This document shows positions 44,466 through 52,875 of a stretch of 64,000 nucleotides of DNA, piece by piece. Source of the DNA: Pseudomonas citronellolis (GTDB lineage: Bacteria > Pseudomonadota > Gammaproteobacteria > Pseudomonadales > Pseudomonadaceae); contig NZ_FOLS01000005.1 in assembly GCF_900112375.1 (NCBI RefSeq), positions 62,001 through 126,000 on the forward strand, written 5' to 3'. The notes under the pieces are model-generated. The model was not told the DNA's origin. It did not search any database and was given only the letters and a program-made list of their open reading frames with translations. The position numbers were made by a program, and so were the translations under genes. How positions within the stretch are numbered: position 1 is the first letter of the stretch; each line of letters opens with the position of its first letter.

Positions 44466-45707
44466 TCAGTGGCTGGCCGCGGTGGCGCCCATTTCGTTGA
44501 CCTGCTGGAAGCGGCTGAAGCGCTCCAGGGCGAAGGGCGCGATCAGCTCCGGCACCTTGCCGCCGCTGGCCACAAGCTCGGCCATGGTCTTGCCGCAGAT
44601 GGGCGTGGCCTTGAAGCCCCAGGTGCCCCAGCCGGCGTCGAGGTAGTAGTTCTCGACCGGCGACAGGCCCATGATCGGGCTGTAGTCGGGGGTCATGTCG
44701 GTGATCCCGGCCCACTGGCGCATCAGCTTGGCGTTGGCCATGAAGGGGAACATCTCGATGGCGTGGGCCAGCAGGCTTTCCTTCAGGTCCAGGGTCGAGC
44801 GGGTGTTGTACAGCGGGTAGGGGTCGGAGCCGCCGCCGAAGACGATCTCGCCGCGGCTGGTCTGCTGCACGTAGCAGTGCAGCGCCGAGGAGCTCACCAG
44901 CGGGTCGAGGAACGGCTTGAACGGCTGGGTGACCATGGCCTGCAGCGGGTAGGTGTGGATGGGCGCGCGGATGCCGGCCTTGGCCATCAGCAGCGAGCTG
45001 GCCCCGGCGATGGCCTGGACCACGCAGCCGCACTGCACGGTGCCGCGGTTGGTCTTCACGGCCTCGATGCGGCCGTTGCGCAGCACCAGGTCCTGCACTT
45101 CGGTGAGCTGGTGGATTTCCACGCCGCGCTTGGCCGCCTGCTTGGCGTAGCCCCAGGCCACGGCGTCGTGGCGCGCGGTGGCGCCGTCGATGTGCCAGAG
45201 CCCGGCGATCACCGGCAGGTGCCCGGGGTCGAGGTTGAGGGTGGGCACCAGCTCGCGGATCTGCTGGCGGTCGAGCATCTCGGTGCGCCCGCCGAAGTGC
45301 TTGTTCACCTCGGCGCGCTGGCGGAAGGCGCGCACCGTGGCGTCGGTGTGGGCCAGGGTCAGTTGGCCGCGCTCGGAGTACATGATGTTGAAGTCGAACT
45401 CGTTGGACAGGCCCTGGAACATCCGCACCGATTCGGCGTAGAACTTCACGCCCTCGCTGGTGAGGTAGTTGGAGCGGATCACCGCGGTGTTGCGCGCGGT
45501 GTTGCCGCCGCCCAGGTAGGCCTTCTCCAGCACCGCGACGTTGGTCACGCCGTGGTACTTGGCCAGGTAGTAGGCGGTAGCCAGGCCGTGGCCGCCGCCG
45601 CCGATGATCACCACGTCGTAGCGCGGCTTCAGCTCGCAGGGCGGCGGCAGGTCGACTTCCACCGGGTAGTCGGCGCTCAGGCCGTATTTCAGGAGGGCGA
45701 AAGGCAT
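44466..45707 (-). CDS. mgdA: N-methylglutamate dehydrogenase subunit A (sarcosine oxidase beta-like)
   Basis: A 413-residue flavoprotein of the SoxB type with FAD motif IIGGGGHGLATAYYLA (from residue 34). A conserved His180 in ATARHDAVAWG matches the residue that carries covalent FMN in sarcosine oxidase. It is the catalytic dehydrogenase that would oxidise N-methyl-L-glutamate to glutamate plus a methylene group. I chose the ATG at 45707; the longer frame is read-through of folD. It starts 5 bp after folD, tying amine oxidation directly to folate C1 metabolism. Confidence 0.8.
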   Translation of the reverse strand: MPFALLKYGLSADYPVEVDLPPPCELKPRYDVVIIGGGGHGLATAYYLAKYHGVTNVAVLEKAYLGGGNTARNTAVIRSNYLTSEGVKFYAESVRMFQGLSNEFDFNIMYSERGQLTLAHTDATVRAFRQRAEVNKHFGGRTEMLDRQQIRELVPTLNLDPGHLPVIAGLWHIDGATARHDAVAWGYAKQAAKRGVEIHQLTEVQDLVLRNGRIEAVKTNRGTVQCGCVVQAIAGASSLLMAKAGIRAPIHTYPLQAMVTQPFKPFLDPLVSSSALHCYVQQTSRGEIVFGGGSDPYPLYNTRSTLDLKESLLAHAIEMFPFMANAKLMRQWAGITDMTPDYSPIMGLSPVENYYLDAGWGTWGFKATPICGKTMAELVASGGKVPELIAPFALERFSRFQQVNEMGATAASH

Positions 45708-45712
45708 GCTGC

Positions 45713-46600
45713 TTACTCCGCGGTGGCGCCGGCGCGTTGCAGGCGCGCGGCGGCCAGGGTGTTCTTCATCAGGTAGGCGATGGTCATCGGCCCGACGCCG
45801 CCGGGCACCGGGGTGATGGCCGCGGCCTGGGACAGGGCGCTGGCGAAGTCGACGTCGCCGACCAGCTTGCTGCGGCCGTCCTCGTCGATGCGGTTGATGC
45901 CCACGTCTATCACCACCGCGCCGGGCTTCAGCCAGCTGGCGTCGACCAGGCGCGGCTTGCCGACGGCGGCGACCACGATGTCGGCCTGACGGCACAGCTC
46001 GCGCAGGTTGGCGCTGCGCGAGTGCACCACGGTCACCGTGCAGTGGGCCTTGAGCAGCAGCGCGGCCATCGGCTTGCCGACGATGTTGGAGCGGCCGATG
46101 ACCACCGCGTGCTTGCCCGAGAGGTCGCCGCAGGTGTCGTGCAGCAGGCGCATGCAGCCGGCCGGGGTGCAGGGCGTGAGCACGTCGCGGCCCTGGCTGA
46201 GGCCGCCGACGTTCTCGCTGTGGAAGCCGTCGACGTCCTTCAGCGGGTCGATGGCCTGGAGCACGCGGTTCTCGTCGATGTGCTTGGGCAGCGGCAACTG
46301 TACGAGGATGCCGTTCACCGCCGGGTCTTTGTTCAATTCGGCGATCAGCTGGAGCAGGGCGGCCTCGCCGGTGTCCGCCGGCAGCTTGTGCTCCAGCGAA
46401 CGGATGCCGACTTCCTCGGCGCGCAGCACCTTGTTGCGCACGTAGACCTGGCTGGCCGGGTCGCTGCCCACCAGCACCACGGCGAGGCCCGGCTGGATGC
46501 CGTGCTCGCGCAGGGCCAGGACTTCCTCGCGGACCTCGGCGAGCACCCGCGCCGAGGTGGCCTTGCCGTCGATGAGCTTGACGCTGGGAATGGCATTCAT
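45713..46600 (-). CDS. folD: Bifunctional methylene-THF dehydrogenase/methenyl-THF cyclohydrolase
   Basis: A 295-residue FolD. The catalytic lysine is in [14 protein letters not shown] (Lys57), with [13 protein letters not shown], the [11 protein letters not shown] cofactor motif and [11 protein letters not shown] near the C terminus. It oxidises methylene-THF to methenyl-THF and hydrolyses it to 10-formyl-THF. Placed between purU and mgdA, it should process the C1 unit released from N-methylglutamate, and is probably a dedicated extra copy beside the housekeeping gene. It overlaps purU by 4 bp. Confidence 0.93.
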   Translation of the reverse strand: MNAIPSVKLIDGKATSARVLAEVREEVLALREHGIQPGLAVVLVGSDPASQVYVRNKVLRAEEVGIRSLEHKLPADTGEAALLQLIAELNKDPAVNGILVQLPLPKHIDENRVLQAIDPLKDVDGFHSENVGGLSQGRDVLTPCTPAGCMRLLHDTCGDLSGKHAVVIGRSNIVGKPMAALLLKAHCTVTVVHSRSANLRELCRQADIVVAAVGKPRLVDASWLKPGAVVIDVGINRIDEDGRSKLVGDVDFASALSQAAAITPVPGGVGPMTIAYLMKNTLAAARLQRAGATAE

Positions 46601-47463
46601 TTGAAGATCACCGTGCGGTCGTGGTTGAGGAAGACGCGATGTTCCAGGTGGTACTTCACCGCGCGGGACAGCGCGATGGTCTCGGTGTCGCGGCCGATGG
46701 CCACCAGGTCGTCGGGGGCGTAGGCGTGGTCCACGCGCTGCACTTCCTGCTCGATGATCGGGCCCTCGTCGAGGTCGCTGGTGACGTAGTGCGCGGTGGC
46801 GCCGATCAGCTTCACGCCGCGCTCATAGGCCTGGTGGTAGGGCTTGGCGCCCTTGAAGCCGGGGAGGAAGGAGTGGTGGATGTTGATGGCCTTGCCGGAG
46901 AGCTGCTTGCAGAGGTCGTCGGAGAGGATCTGCATGTAGCGGGCGAGGACCACCAGTTCGGTGCCGGTCTCGGCGACTATCTTCAGCAGCTCGGCCTCCT
47001 GCTGGGCCTTGGTGTCCTTGGTCACCGGCAGGTAGATGAAGCGGATGCCCTCGCGCTCGGCCATGGGCCGCAGGTCGAGGTGGTTGGAGACGATGGCGGT
47101 GATGGTCATCTCCAGCTCGCCCTTGGCGTGGCGGTACAGCAGGTCCGCCAGGCAATGGTCGAACTTGCTGACCATCAGCAGCACGCGCATCGGCTTGGCG
47201 CTGCTGTGCAGGCTCCAGTCCATGTCGAAGCGGCTGGCCACGTCGGCGAAACCGGACTCGATGTTGCCGATGTCGCCCTCCAGGCCCTCGTTGAAGCGGA
47301 ACACGGCGCGCATGAAGAAGCGGCCGCTGCCTTCGTCGTCGAACTGCGCCATCTCGCTGATGTAGCAACCCTGCTCGGCCAGGTAGGTGGTCACCGCCGC
47401 GACTATCCCGGACACCGCCGGGCAACTGATGCGGATGATGAAGTGGCTGGGGGCGTGGTGCAT
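46597..47463 (-). CDS. purU: Formyltetrahydrofolate deformylase, copy 1
   Basis: A 288-residue PurU with an N-terminal ACT-like domain (residues about 5-90) and a formyltransferase-type catalytic domain ([16 protein letters not shown], then [20 protein letters not shown]). It hydrolyses 10-formyl-THF to formate and THF, ending the C1 oxidation sequence and recycling folate. It is the first gene of purU-folD-mgdABCD. The catalytic-domain DNA is nearly identical to that of copy 2 at 62298-63155, while the ACT domains differ clearly. Confidence 0.92.
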   Translation of the reverse strand: MHHAPSHFIIRISCPAVSGIVAAVTTYLAEQGCYISEMAQFDDEGSGRFFMRAVFRFNEGLEGDIGNIESGFADVASRFDMDWSLHSSAKPMRVLLMVSKFDHCLADLLYRHAKGELEMTITAIVSNHLDLRPMAEREGIRFIYLPVTKDTKAQQEAELLKIVAETGTELVVLARYMQILSDDLCKQLSGKAINIHHSFLPGFKGAKPYHQAYERGVKLIGATAHYVTSDLDEGPIIEQEVQRVDHAYAPDDLVAIGRDTETIALSRAVKYHLEHRVFLNHDRTVIFK

Positions 47464-47560
47464 GTCGGGTCCTCGTGATGTGTGGAGGCAGCTCGGCGCG
47501 CAAGGGCGGAAGTTTCACCGGCGGGGACGGCTTTTGCCTGTGAAGGGATTTTTACTGTTG

Positions 47561-47575
47561 GGAATATAAATTTCC
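47561..47575. promoter_or_regulatory. GGAA-N7-TTCC operator candidate upstream of purU
   Basis: GGAATATAAATTTCC is a perfect GGAA-N7-TTCC, centred about 105 bp upstream of the purU start. On the minus strand it contains TATATT, which could serve as a -10 box. The same pattern occurs at the transcription start regions of gmaS (49714) and, with one mismatch, amt (54694). I found no sigma-54 element here. Confidence 0.5.
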
Positions 47576-47670
47576 TTTCGCGCTTTTATAGGCGAAGCGA
47601 ATCCGTGGGTCCATACCCTGGGGAAAATTTTTATCCTGACAGGAAAGTTTTCGGCCGGACGGTCGGGAAG

Positions 47671-48901
47671 GGCTTTTCGTAGGAGCGAGCTTGCTCGCGA
47701 ACAAACGCGGTGCCATGCGGTTCGCGAGCAAGCTCGCTCCTACAGGGGGACGGTGCAGGCATTGACATCGGCGGATAACCGCGAATGGTTATGCGCCCTA
47801 CGCGGGAATCACGCTTCACCTCGGACTGTAGGAGCGGGCCCTGCCCGCGAATCGCGCGCAGGGCGCGCTCCTACATGGGAATGGAGCGGTGGGGCAGCGT
47901 AGGAGCGGATCTCATCCGCGAATCGCGCCAGTGGTTCCGGCTATCGCGGACAAGGTCCGCTCCGTTGCAGGTGGGCACGGCTTTTCGTAGGAGCGAGCTT
48001 GCTCGCGAACAAACGCGGTGCCATGCGGTTCGCGAGCAAGCTCGCTCCTACAGGAGGGGGACGGTGCAGGCATTGACATCGGCGGATAACCGCGAACGGT
48101 TATGCGCCCTACGCGGGAATCACGCCTCACCTCGGACTGTAGGAGCGGGCCCTGCCCGCGATTTCGCGCGCAGGGCGCGCTCCTACATGGGAATGGAGCG
48201 GTAGGGCAGCGTAGGAGCGGATCTCATCCGCGAATCGCGCCGGTGATTCCGGCTATCGCGGAGAAGGTCCGCTCCTACGTTGCAGGTGGGCACGGCTTTT
48301 CGTAGGAGCGAGCTTGCTCGCGAACAAACGTGGTGCCATGCGGTTCGCGAGCAAGCTCGCTCCTACAGGGGGACGGTGCAGGCATTGACATCGGTGGGTA
48401 ACCGCGAACGGTTATGCGCCCTACGTGGGAATCACGCCTCACCTCGGACTGTAGGAGCGGGCCCTGCCCGCGATTTCGCGCGCAGGGCGCGCTCCTACAT
48501 GGGAATGGAGCGGTGGGGCAGCGTAGGAGCGGATCTCATCCGCGAATCGCGCCGGAATCTCCGGCTATCGCGGACAAGGTCCGCTCCTACGTTGCAGGTG
48601 GGCACGGCTTTTCGTAGGAGCGAGCTTGCTCGCGAACAAGCGCGGTGCCATGCGGTTCGCGAGCAAGCTCGCTCCTACAAGGGGATGGTGCAGGCATTGA
48701 CATCGGCGGATAACCGCGAACGGTTATGCGCCCTACGCGGGAATCACGCTTCACCTTGGACTGTAGGAGCGGGCCCTGCCCGCGATTTCGCGCGCAGGGC
48801 GCGCTCCTACATGGGAATGGAGCGGTGGGGCAGCGTAGGAGCGGATCTCATCCGCGAATCGCGCCGGAATCTCCGGCTATCGCGGATAAGCTCGCTCCTA
48901 C
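47671..48901. repeat. Four-copy ~310-bp tandem array of compound REP palindromes
   Basis: Units begin at 47671, 47979, 48294 and 48606 (GGCTTTTCGTAGGAGCGAGC), with periods of 308, 315 and 312 bp. Each unit holds the same four modules: an inverted GCTTGCTCGC REP pair, a GGATAACCGCGAACGGTTAT palindrome, a GCGGGCCCTGCCCGC REP with a GCAGGGCGCGCTCC partner, and a GCGGATCTCATCCGC REP with a GCGGACAAGGTCCGC partner. Units differ by scattered substitutions. Unit 1 lacks TAC in its last arm, and unit 4 ends in a hybrid arm. It lies between the XRE gene 3' end and the purU promoter region. Confidence 0.92.
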
Positions 48902-48933
48902 AGGGGAATGGCGTGCCGTGGTCTCCCGGCCGC

Positions 48934-49527
48934 TCAATCGTTGCCGTAGTTCATGATCGACAACAGCCGTATCGGCACCTGCACCAGCTTCTCCGGGCCG
49001 TGGGGCGTTTCGCCGTCGAAGGTCAGGCTGTCGCCGGCCTGCATGGGATAGAGTTGGTTGCCGTGGCGGTACACCAGCTCGCCCTCCAGCAGGTGGAGGA
49101 ACTCGGTGCCGGGGTGGGAGAAGGTCGGGAACTCCTCGCTGGCGTCGTCCATGCTGACCATGTAGGCCTCGAAGTTCTTCTTCGGCCCGCGGGTGTGGTT
49201 GAGCAACTGGTAGGTGTGACCCTTCTCGGTGCCCCGGCGCACCACTTCCAGGCCGTCGCCGGCCTTCACCAGCAGGGCGTTGCCGTCGGGCTGGTCGTAT
49301 TGGCTGAAGAGTTTCGACATCGGCATGCCGAGCACGTCGCACAGGCGGCTCAGGGTGTCGAGGCTGGTGGAGACCTGGGCGTTCTCGATCTTGCTCAGCA
49401 TGCCCTGGCTGATCCCCGCGATGCGCGCCACGTCCGCCAGCTTGAGCTCCTGCGCCTGGCGCTGGCGCTTGATCTGCATGCCCAGGTACTGCTCCAGGCG
49501 GAGTCGCGGTTGGGTCTCGGTCGACAT
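48934..49527 (-). CDS. XRE-family regulator with cupin domain
   Basis: A 197-residue protein. Residues about 17-70 form an XRE helix-turn-helix ([20 protein letters not shown]), and residues about 115-185 form a cupin effector domain ([40 protein letters not shown]). Such proteins often regulate amine or amino acid catabolism by sensing a small ligand in the cupin. It is divergent from gmaS across 287 bp containing two GGAA-N7-TTCC-type sites. It is the prime candidate regulator of the methylamine genes. Confidence 0.9.
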   Translation of the reverse strand: MSTETQPRLRLEQYLGMQIKRQRQAQELKLADVARIAGISQGMLSKIENAQVSTSLDTLSRLCDVLGMPMSKLFSQYDQPDGNALLVKAGDGLEVVRRGTEKGHTYQLLNHTRGPKKNFEAYMVSMDDASEEFPTFSHPGTEFLHLLEGELVYRHGNQLYPMQAGDSLTFDGETPHGPEKLVQVPIRLLSIMNYGND

Positions 49528-49568
49528 TCAGGGTTCCTGCACGGTTTAGGTTCAAGAATAATTATTTC

Positions 49569-49583
49569 GCACTGAGAAAGTGC
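49569..49583. promoter_or_regulatory. NtrC-type enhancer site upstream of gmaS
   Basis: GCAC-TGAGAAA-GTGC is a perfect GCAC-N7-GTGC, the core pattern of NtrC binding sites. It lies 120 bp upstream of the sigma-54 -24 element, a typical enhancer distance. A flanking C/G extends the palindrome by one base each side. Confidence 0.6.
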
Positions 49584-49618
49584 GGAGAGGCGGCTGCGGC
49601 TTGGCAACTTTCCCACAG

Positions 49619-49633
49619 TGAAAGCAAGTTTCC
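49619..49633. promoter_or_regulatory. Upstream GGAA-N7-TTCC-like site
   Basis: TGAAAGCAAGTTTCC differs from GGAA-N7-TTCC by one base. It shares AG(C/T)AAGT in the spacer with the downstream site at 49714, which argues for the same binding protein. It lies between the NtrC site and the sigma-54 promoter. Confidence 0.45.
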
Positions 49634-49688
49634 CATATATACAGAAGAAAAGCCGCCGTGGCTGCCTCTCATCACGGCGCTCCGGACT

Positions 49689-49704
49689 TGGCACTGGCAT
49701 TGCA
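49689..49704 (+). promoter_or_regulatory. Sigma-54 promoter of gmaS-mgsABC
   Basis: TGGCACT-GGCA-TTGCA matches the -24/-12 consensus (TGGCACG-N4-TTGCW) at all but one position, with the required GG-N10-GC spacing. Transcription would start near 49715, about 100 bp before the gmaS ATG. It implies control by nitrogen status. Confidence 0.75.
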
Positions 49705-49713
49705 TTCCTAATG

Positions 49714-49728
49714 GGAAAGTAAGTTTCC
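49714..49728. promoter_or_regulatory. GGAA-N7-TTCC operator at the gmaS transcription start
   Basis: GGAAAGTAAGTTTCC begins 25 bp after the start of the -24 element, so it covers the predicted start site. That is where a repressor would block a sigma-54 promoter. The divergent XRE-cupin protein is the likely binder. Confidence 0.55.
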
Positions 49729-49814
49729 TGAGCGGAATTCGAGGGGCGGAAGCCCCGGCGCAAACCGCCCCAGGCACCGACAACGCCTTGCCCATTCAAC
49801 CGGAGAGCTCCCCC

Positions 49815-51149
49815 ATGTTGCCAAGCGAAACCCAGCGCACCATCGACCAGCACGGCATCAAGTACGTGCTGGCCCAGTTCGTCGACATCCACGGCGCGGC
49901 GAAGACCAAGTCGGTGCCGGTGTCCGGCCTCAAGGCGGTGGCCGAGGAGGGCGCCGGGTTCGCCGGGTTCGCCATCTGCGGCATGGGCATGGAGCCCCAC
50001 GGCCCGGACTTCATGGCCCGCGGCGACCTCTCCACGCTGATCCCGGTGCCCTGGCAGCCGGGCTACGGCCGCGTCGTGTGCATCGGCCACGTCGACGGCA
50101 AGCCGCACCCCTACGACAGCCGCTTCGTGCTGCAGCAGCAGGTGCAGCGCCTGGCCGATAAGGGCTGGGTGCTGAACACCGGGCTGGAGCCGGAATTCAG
50201 CCTGTTCCGCCGCGACGCCCAGGGCAAGCTGCAACTGGTGGACGCCTCGGACAACCTGGACAAGCCCTGCTACGACTACAAGGGCCTGTCGCGCTCCCGC
50301 GAGTTCCTCGAACGCCTGACCGAGGCCCTGCAGCCGGTGGGCTTCGACATCTACCAGATCGACCACGAGGACGCCAACGGCCAGTTCGAGATCAACTACA
50401 CCTACAGCGACGCCATGGAGTCGGCCGACCGCTTCACCTTCTTCCGCATGGCCGCCGGCGAGATCGCCAACGACCTGGGCATGATCTGCTCGTTCATGCC
50501 CAAGCCCGATCCCAAGCGCGCCGGCAACGGCATGCACTTCCACCTGTCGATCGCCAGCGCCAGCAACAAGAACCTCTTCCACGACCCGTCCGACCCCAGC
50601 GGCGTGGGCCTGTCGAAGCTGGCCTACCACTTCGCCGCCGGCCTGCTGGCCCACGGACCTGCGCTGTGCGCCTTTGCCGCGCCCACGGTCAACTCCTACA
50701 AGCGCCTGGTGGTGGGCCGCTCGCTGTCCGGCGCCACCTGGGCCCCGGCGTTCATCGCCTACGGCGCCAACAACCGCTCGGCGATGGTGCGCATCCCCTA
50801 CGGGCGCCTGGAGTTCCGCCTGCCCGACGCCGGCTGCAACCCCTACCTGGTCACCGCCGCGATCATCGCCGCCGGCCTGGACGGCATCGACCGCCAGCTG
50901 GAGCCGGGCGAGATGTGCAACGAGAACCTCTACAACCTCAGCCTGGAGGAGATCGCCGCGCGCGGCATCAAGACCCTGCCGCAGTCGCTGAAGGAAGCCA
51001 CCGACGCGCTGGAGGCCGACCCGCTGTTCCGCGAGGTGCTCGGCGCCGAGATCGTCGACGAGTTCATCAAGCTCAAGCGCATGGAGTGGGTGGAATACAG
51101 CCGCCACGTCTCCGACTGGGAGATCCAGCGCTACACCGAATTCTTCTGA
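49815..51149 (+). CDS. gmaS: Gamma-glutamylmethylamide synthetase (glutamine synthetase family)
   Basis: A 444-residue glutamine synthetase homologue of the type III/GlnT group. Metal and substrate motifs are visible: [38 protein letters not shown] and [15 protein letters not shown]. Placed directly before mgsABC, it is best read as GmaS, which ligates methylamine to glutamate with ATP. I chose the ATG at 49815 with GGAGAG 7 bp upstream; a TTG nine codons earlier is unlikely. A role as an ordinary glutamine synthetase is the alternative, but the neighbours argue against it. Confidence 0.83.
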   Translation: MLPSETQRTIDQHGIKYVLAQFVDIHGAAKTKSVPVSGLKAVAEEGAGFAGFAICGMGMEPHGPDFMARGDLSTLIPVPWQPGYGRVVCIGHVDGKPHPYDSRFVLQQQVQRLADKGWVLNTGLEPEFSLFRRDAQGKLQLVDASDNLDKPCYDYKGLSRSREFLERLTEALQPVGFDIYQIDHEDANGQFEINYTYSDAMESADRFTFFRMAAGEIANDLGMICSFMPKPDPKRAGNGMHFHLSIASASNKNLFHDPSDPSGVGLSKLAYHFAAGLLAHGPALCAFAAPTVNSYKRLVVGRSLSGATWAPAFIAYGANNRSAMVRIPYGRLEFRLPDAGCNPYLVTAAIIAAGLDGIDRQLEPGEMCNENLYNLSLEEIAARGIKTLPQSLKEATDALEADPLFREVLGAEIVDEFIKLKRMEWVEYSRHVSDWEIQRYTEFF

Positions 51150-51240
51150 CCGCCGCGCCCGCCGGGCGCACCCCATTTACCCCTCTGGGCGACCGTGACG
51201 ACCAAGCGGCGGCCGCCTGCTGCCTCGAAGGAGACGAACC

Positions 51241-52146
51241 ATGTGCGGAATCGTAGGCCTCTACCTGAAGAAGCCCGAACTGGAGAGCCAGCTCGGCAAG
51301 CTCTTCGAACCCATGCTGCAAGCCATGACCGACCGCGGCCCGGACAGCGCCGGCTTCGCCATCTACGGCGACGAAGTGGCCGACGGCTGGGTCAAGCTGA
51401 CCTTGCAGGCCAGCGACGCCGGCTACCCCTGGGCCGAGCTGATGGGCGCGCTGGAAGCGCGCCTGGGCTGCTCGCTGGACTGGTTCCAGAACGCCAGCGC
51501 CGCGGTGCTGAAAATCCACTGCGACGAAGCCGCGGTGCGCCAGGCCCTGGCCGAGCTGGCCCCGGCGGTGCGCATCATGAGCGCCGGGCAGAGCATCGAA
51601 ATCCTCAAGGGCATGGGCCTGCCGCAGGAAATCTCGCAGCGCTTCGGCCTGGCCGGCATGAAGGGCAGCCACATCATCGGCCACACCCGCATGGCCACCG
51701 AGAGCGCGGTGACCATGGAGGGCAGCCACCCGTTCTCCACCGGCGCCGACCTGTGCCTGGTGCACAACGGCTCGCTGTCCAACCACTTCCGCCTGCGCCA
51801 GGAACTCAAGCGCCAGGGCATCGCCTTCGAGACCGACAACGACAGCGAAGTGGCCGCCGGCTACCTGACCTGGCGCCTGCGCCAGGGCGACAGCCTGGCC
51901 CAGGCCCTGGACGGCGCGCTGAACGACCTGGACGGCTTCTTCACCTTCGCCATCGGCACCCGCAACGGCTTCGCCGTGATCCGCGACCCCATCGCCTGCA
52001 AGCCGGCGGTGCTGGCCGAGACCGACGACTACGTGGCCATGGCCTCGGAGTACCAGGCCCTGGCCAGCCTGCCGGGCATCGACAAGGCGCGCGTCTGGGA
52101 ACCGGAGCCGGCCACCCTCTACGTCTGGGAGCGCGAAAGCGCCTGA
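51241..52146 (+). CDS. mgsA: N-methylglutamate synthase subunit A (class II amidotransferase)
   Basis: A 301-residue class II glutamine amidotransferase: Cys2 nucleophile (MCGIVGLY), RGPDSAGF, GHTRMATES and the HNGSLSNH oxyanion segment. In glutamate synthase this domain releases ammonia from glutamine. In N-methylglutamate synthase it would release methylamine from gamma-glutamylmethylamide. It lies 91 bp after gmaS with an AAGGAGA site. The split of one glutamate synthase chain into three small genes (mgsA, B, C) is diagnostic of this pathway. Confidence 0.85.
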   Translation: MCGIVGLYLKKPELESQLGKLFEPMLQAMTDRGPDSAGFAIYGDEVADGWVKLTLQASDAGYPWAELMGALEARLGCSLDWFQNASAAVLKIHCDEAAVRQALAELAPAVRIMSAGQSIEILKGMGLPQEISQRFGLAGMKGSHIIGHTRMATESAVTMEGSHPFSTGADLCLVHNGSLSNHFRLRQELKRQGIAFETDNDSEVAAGYLTWRLRQGDSLAQALDGALNDLDGFFTFAIGTRNGFAVIRDPIACKPAVLAETDDYVAMASEYQALASLPGIDKARVWEPEPATLYVWERESA

Positions 52147-52178
52147 CCCGCACCGAGCAGAACATTGGAGACCCTTGC

Positions 52179-52853
52179 ATGAAGACCATCGACCTTTCCA
52201 GCGCCTCGGTGCGCGAACTCAACCAGGCCCTGCACGGCGAGGTGCAGGACCGCGAATGGCTGGTGACCCACCCCGACGGCAAGCACAACCTGGCCGTGGG
52301 CATCGACCAGGCGGTGTCCGTGGATATCCAGGGCCACGCCGGCTACTACTGCGCGGGCATGAACCAGAAGGCCAGCGTCACCGTGCACGGCAACGTCGGC
52401 GTGGGCGTGGCGGAGAACATGATGTCCGGCAGCGTGCGGGTGAAGGGCAGCGCCTCCCAGGCCGCCGGCGCCACCGCCCACGGCGGGCTGCTGGTGATCG
52501 AGGGCGACGCCGGGGCGCGCTGCGGCATCTCCATGAAGGGCGTGGACATCGTGGTCGGCGGCAGCATCGGCCACATGAGCTGCTTCATGGGCCAGGCCGG
52601 GCGCCTGGTGGTCTGCGGCGACGCCGGCGACGCCCTGGGCGACTCGCTCTACGAGGTGCGCATCTACGTCAAGGGCGAGGTCAAGTCCCTGGGCTCGGAC
52701 TGCATCGAGAAGGAAATGCGCGCCGAGCACCTGGCGGAGCTGAAGGAGCTGCTCAACCGCGCCGGCTTCGACGAGGACCCGGCCGCCTTCAGGCGCTACG
52801 GCTCGGCCCGCCAGCTGTACAACTTCAAAGTCGACAACGCTTCGGCCTACTGA
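52179..52853 (+). CDS. mgsB: N-methylglutamate synthase subunit B (GXGXG domain)
   Basis: A 224-residue protein equal to the C-terminal GXGXG beta-helix domain of glutamate synthase (GlxC-like). The repeats show as GHAGYYCAGMNQKASVTVHG, NVGVGVAENMMSGSVRVKG and GGLLVIEGDAGARCGISMKG. In glutamate synthase this domain is structural, between the amidotransferase and FMN domains. The ATG at 52179 follows TTGGAG. Confidence 0.87.
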   Translation: MKTIDLSSASVRELNQALHGEVQDREWLVTHPDGKHNLAVGIDQAVSVDIQGHAGYYCAGMNQKASVTVHGNVGVGVAENMMSGSVRVKGSASQAAGATAHGGLLVIEGDAGARCGISMKGVDIVVGGSIGHMSCFMGQAGRLVVCGDAGDALGDSLYEVRIYVKGEVKSLGSDCIEKEMRAEHLAELKELLNRAGFDEDPAAFRRYGSARQLYNFKVDNASAY

Positions 52854-52875
52854 TCGCGCCGCGAGGAGACCCCCC

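Larger units (their letters stand above)
47464..48933. other. Long gene-free gap: purU promoter region and compound REP array
   Basis: 47464-47670 is AT-rich and repeat-free, the likely control region of purU-folD-mgd. 47671-48901 is a four-unit tandem array of palindromes. The final 32 bp precede the end of the XRE gene. Open frames in the array are periodic products of the repeat and are not genes. Confidence 0.85.

Noticed and set aside
40572..45707. Plain heterotetrameric sarcosine oxidase of glycine betaine breakdown
   Set aside because: Possible by family, but there are no glycine betaine or dimethylglycine genes nearby. The delta subunit zinc ligands are changed, and gmaS-mgsABC-amt are adjacent, so N-methylglutamate dehydrogenase fits better.
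44466..45995. Extended start for the beta subunit (509 residues)
   Set aside because: The extra N-terminal residues are frame-shifted folD sequence. The protein proper begins at the ATG at 45707, 5 bp after the folD stop.
47464..47670. Sigma-54 promoter for purU-folD-mgd
   Set aside because: I searched the minus strand of this gap for GG-N10-GC with TGGCAC/TTGC context and found none.
47671..48901. Possible CRISPR array
   Set aside because: The period is about 310 bp with whole-unit similarity. There are no short direct repeats separated by unique spacers and no cas genes.
47785..48956. Several short plus-strand frames in the array (for example CRSGPCPRFRAQGALLHGN)
   Set aside because: They recur with the 310-bp unit and simply translate the palindromes; no ribosome-binding sites or protein family features.
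49815..51149. Ordinary glutamine synthetase
   Set aside because: The fold is shared, but the next three genes are a split glutamate synthase set that accompanies gamma-glutamylmethylamide synthetase; a housekeeping glnA would not normally sit here.
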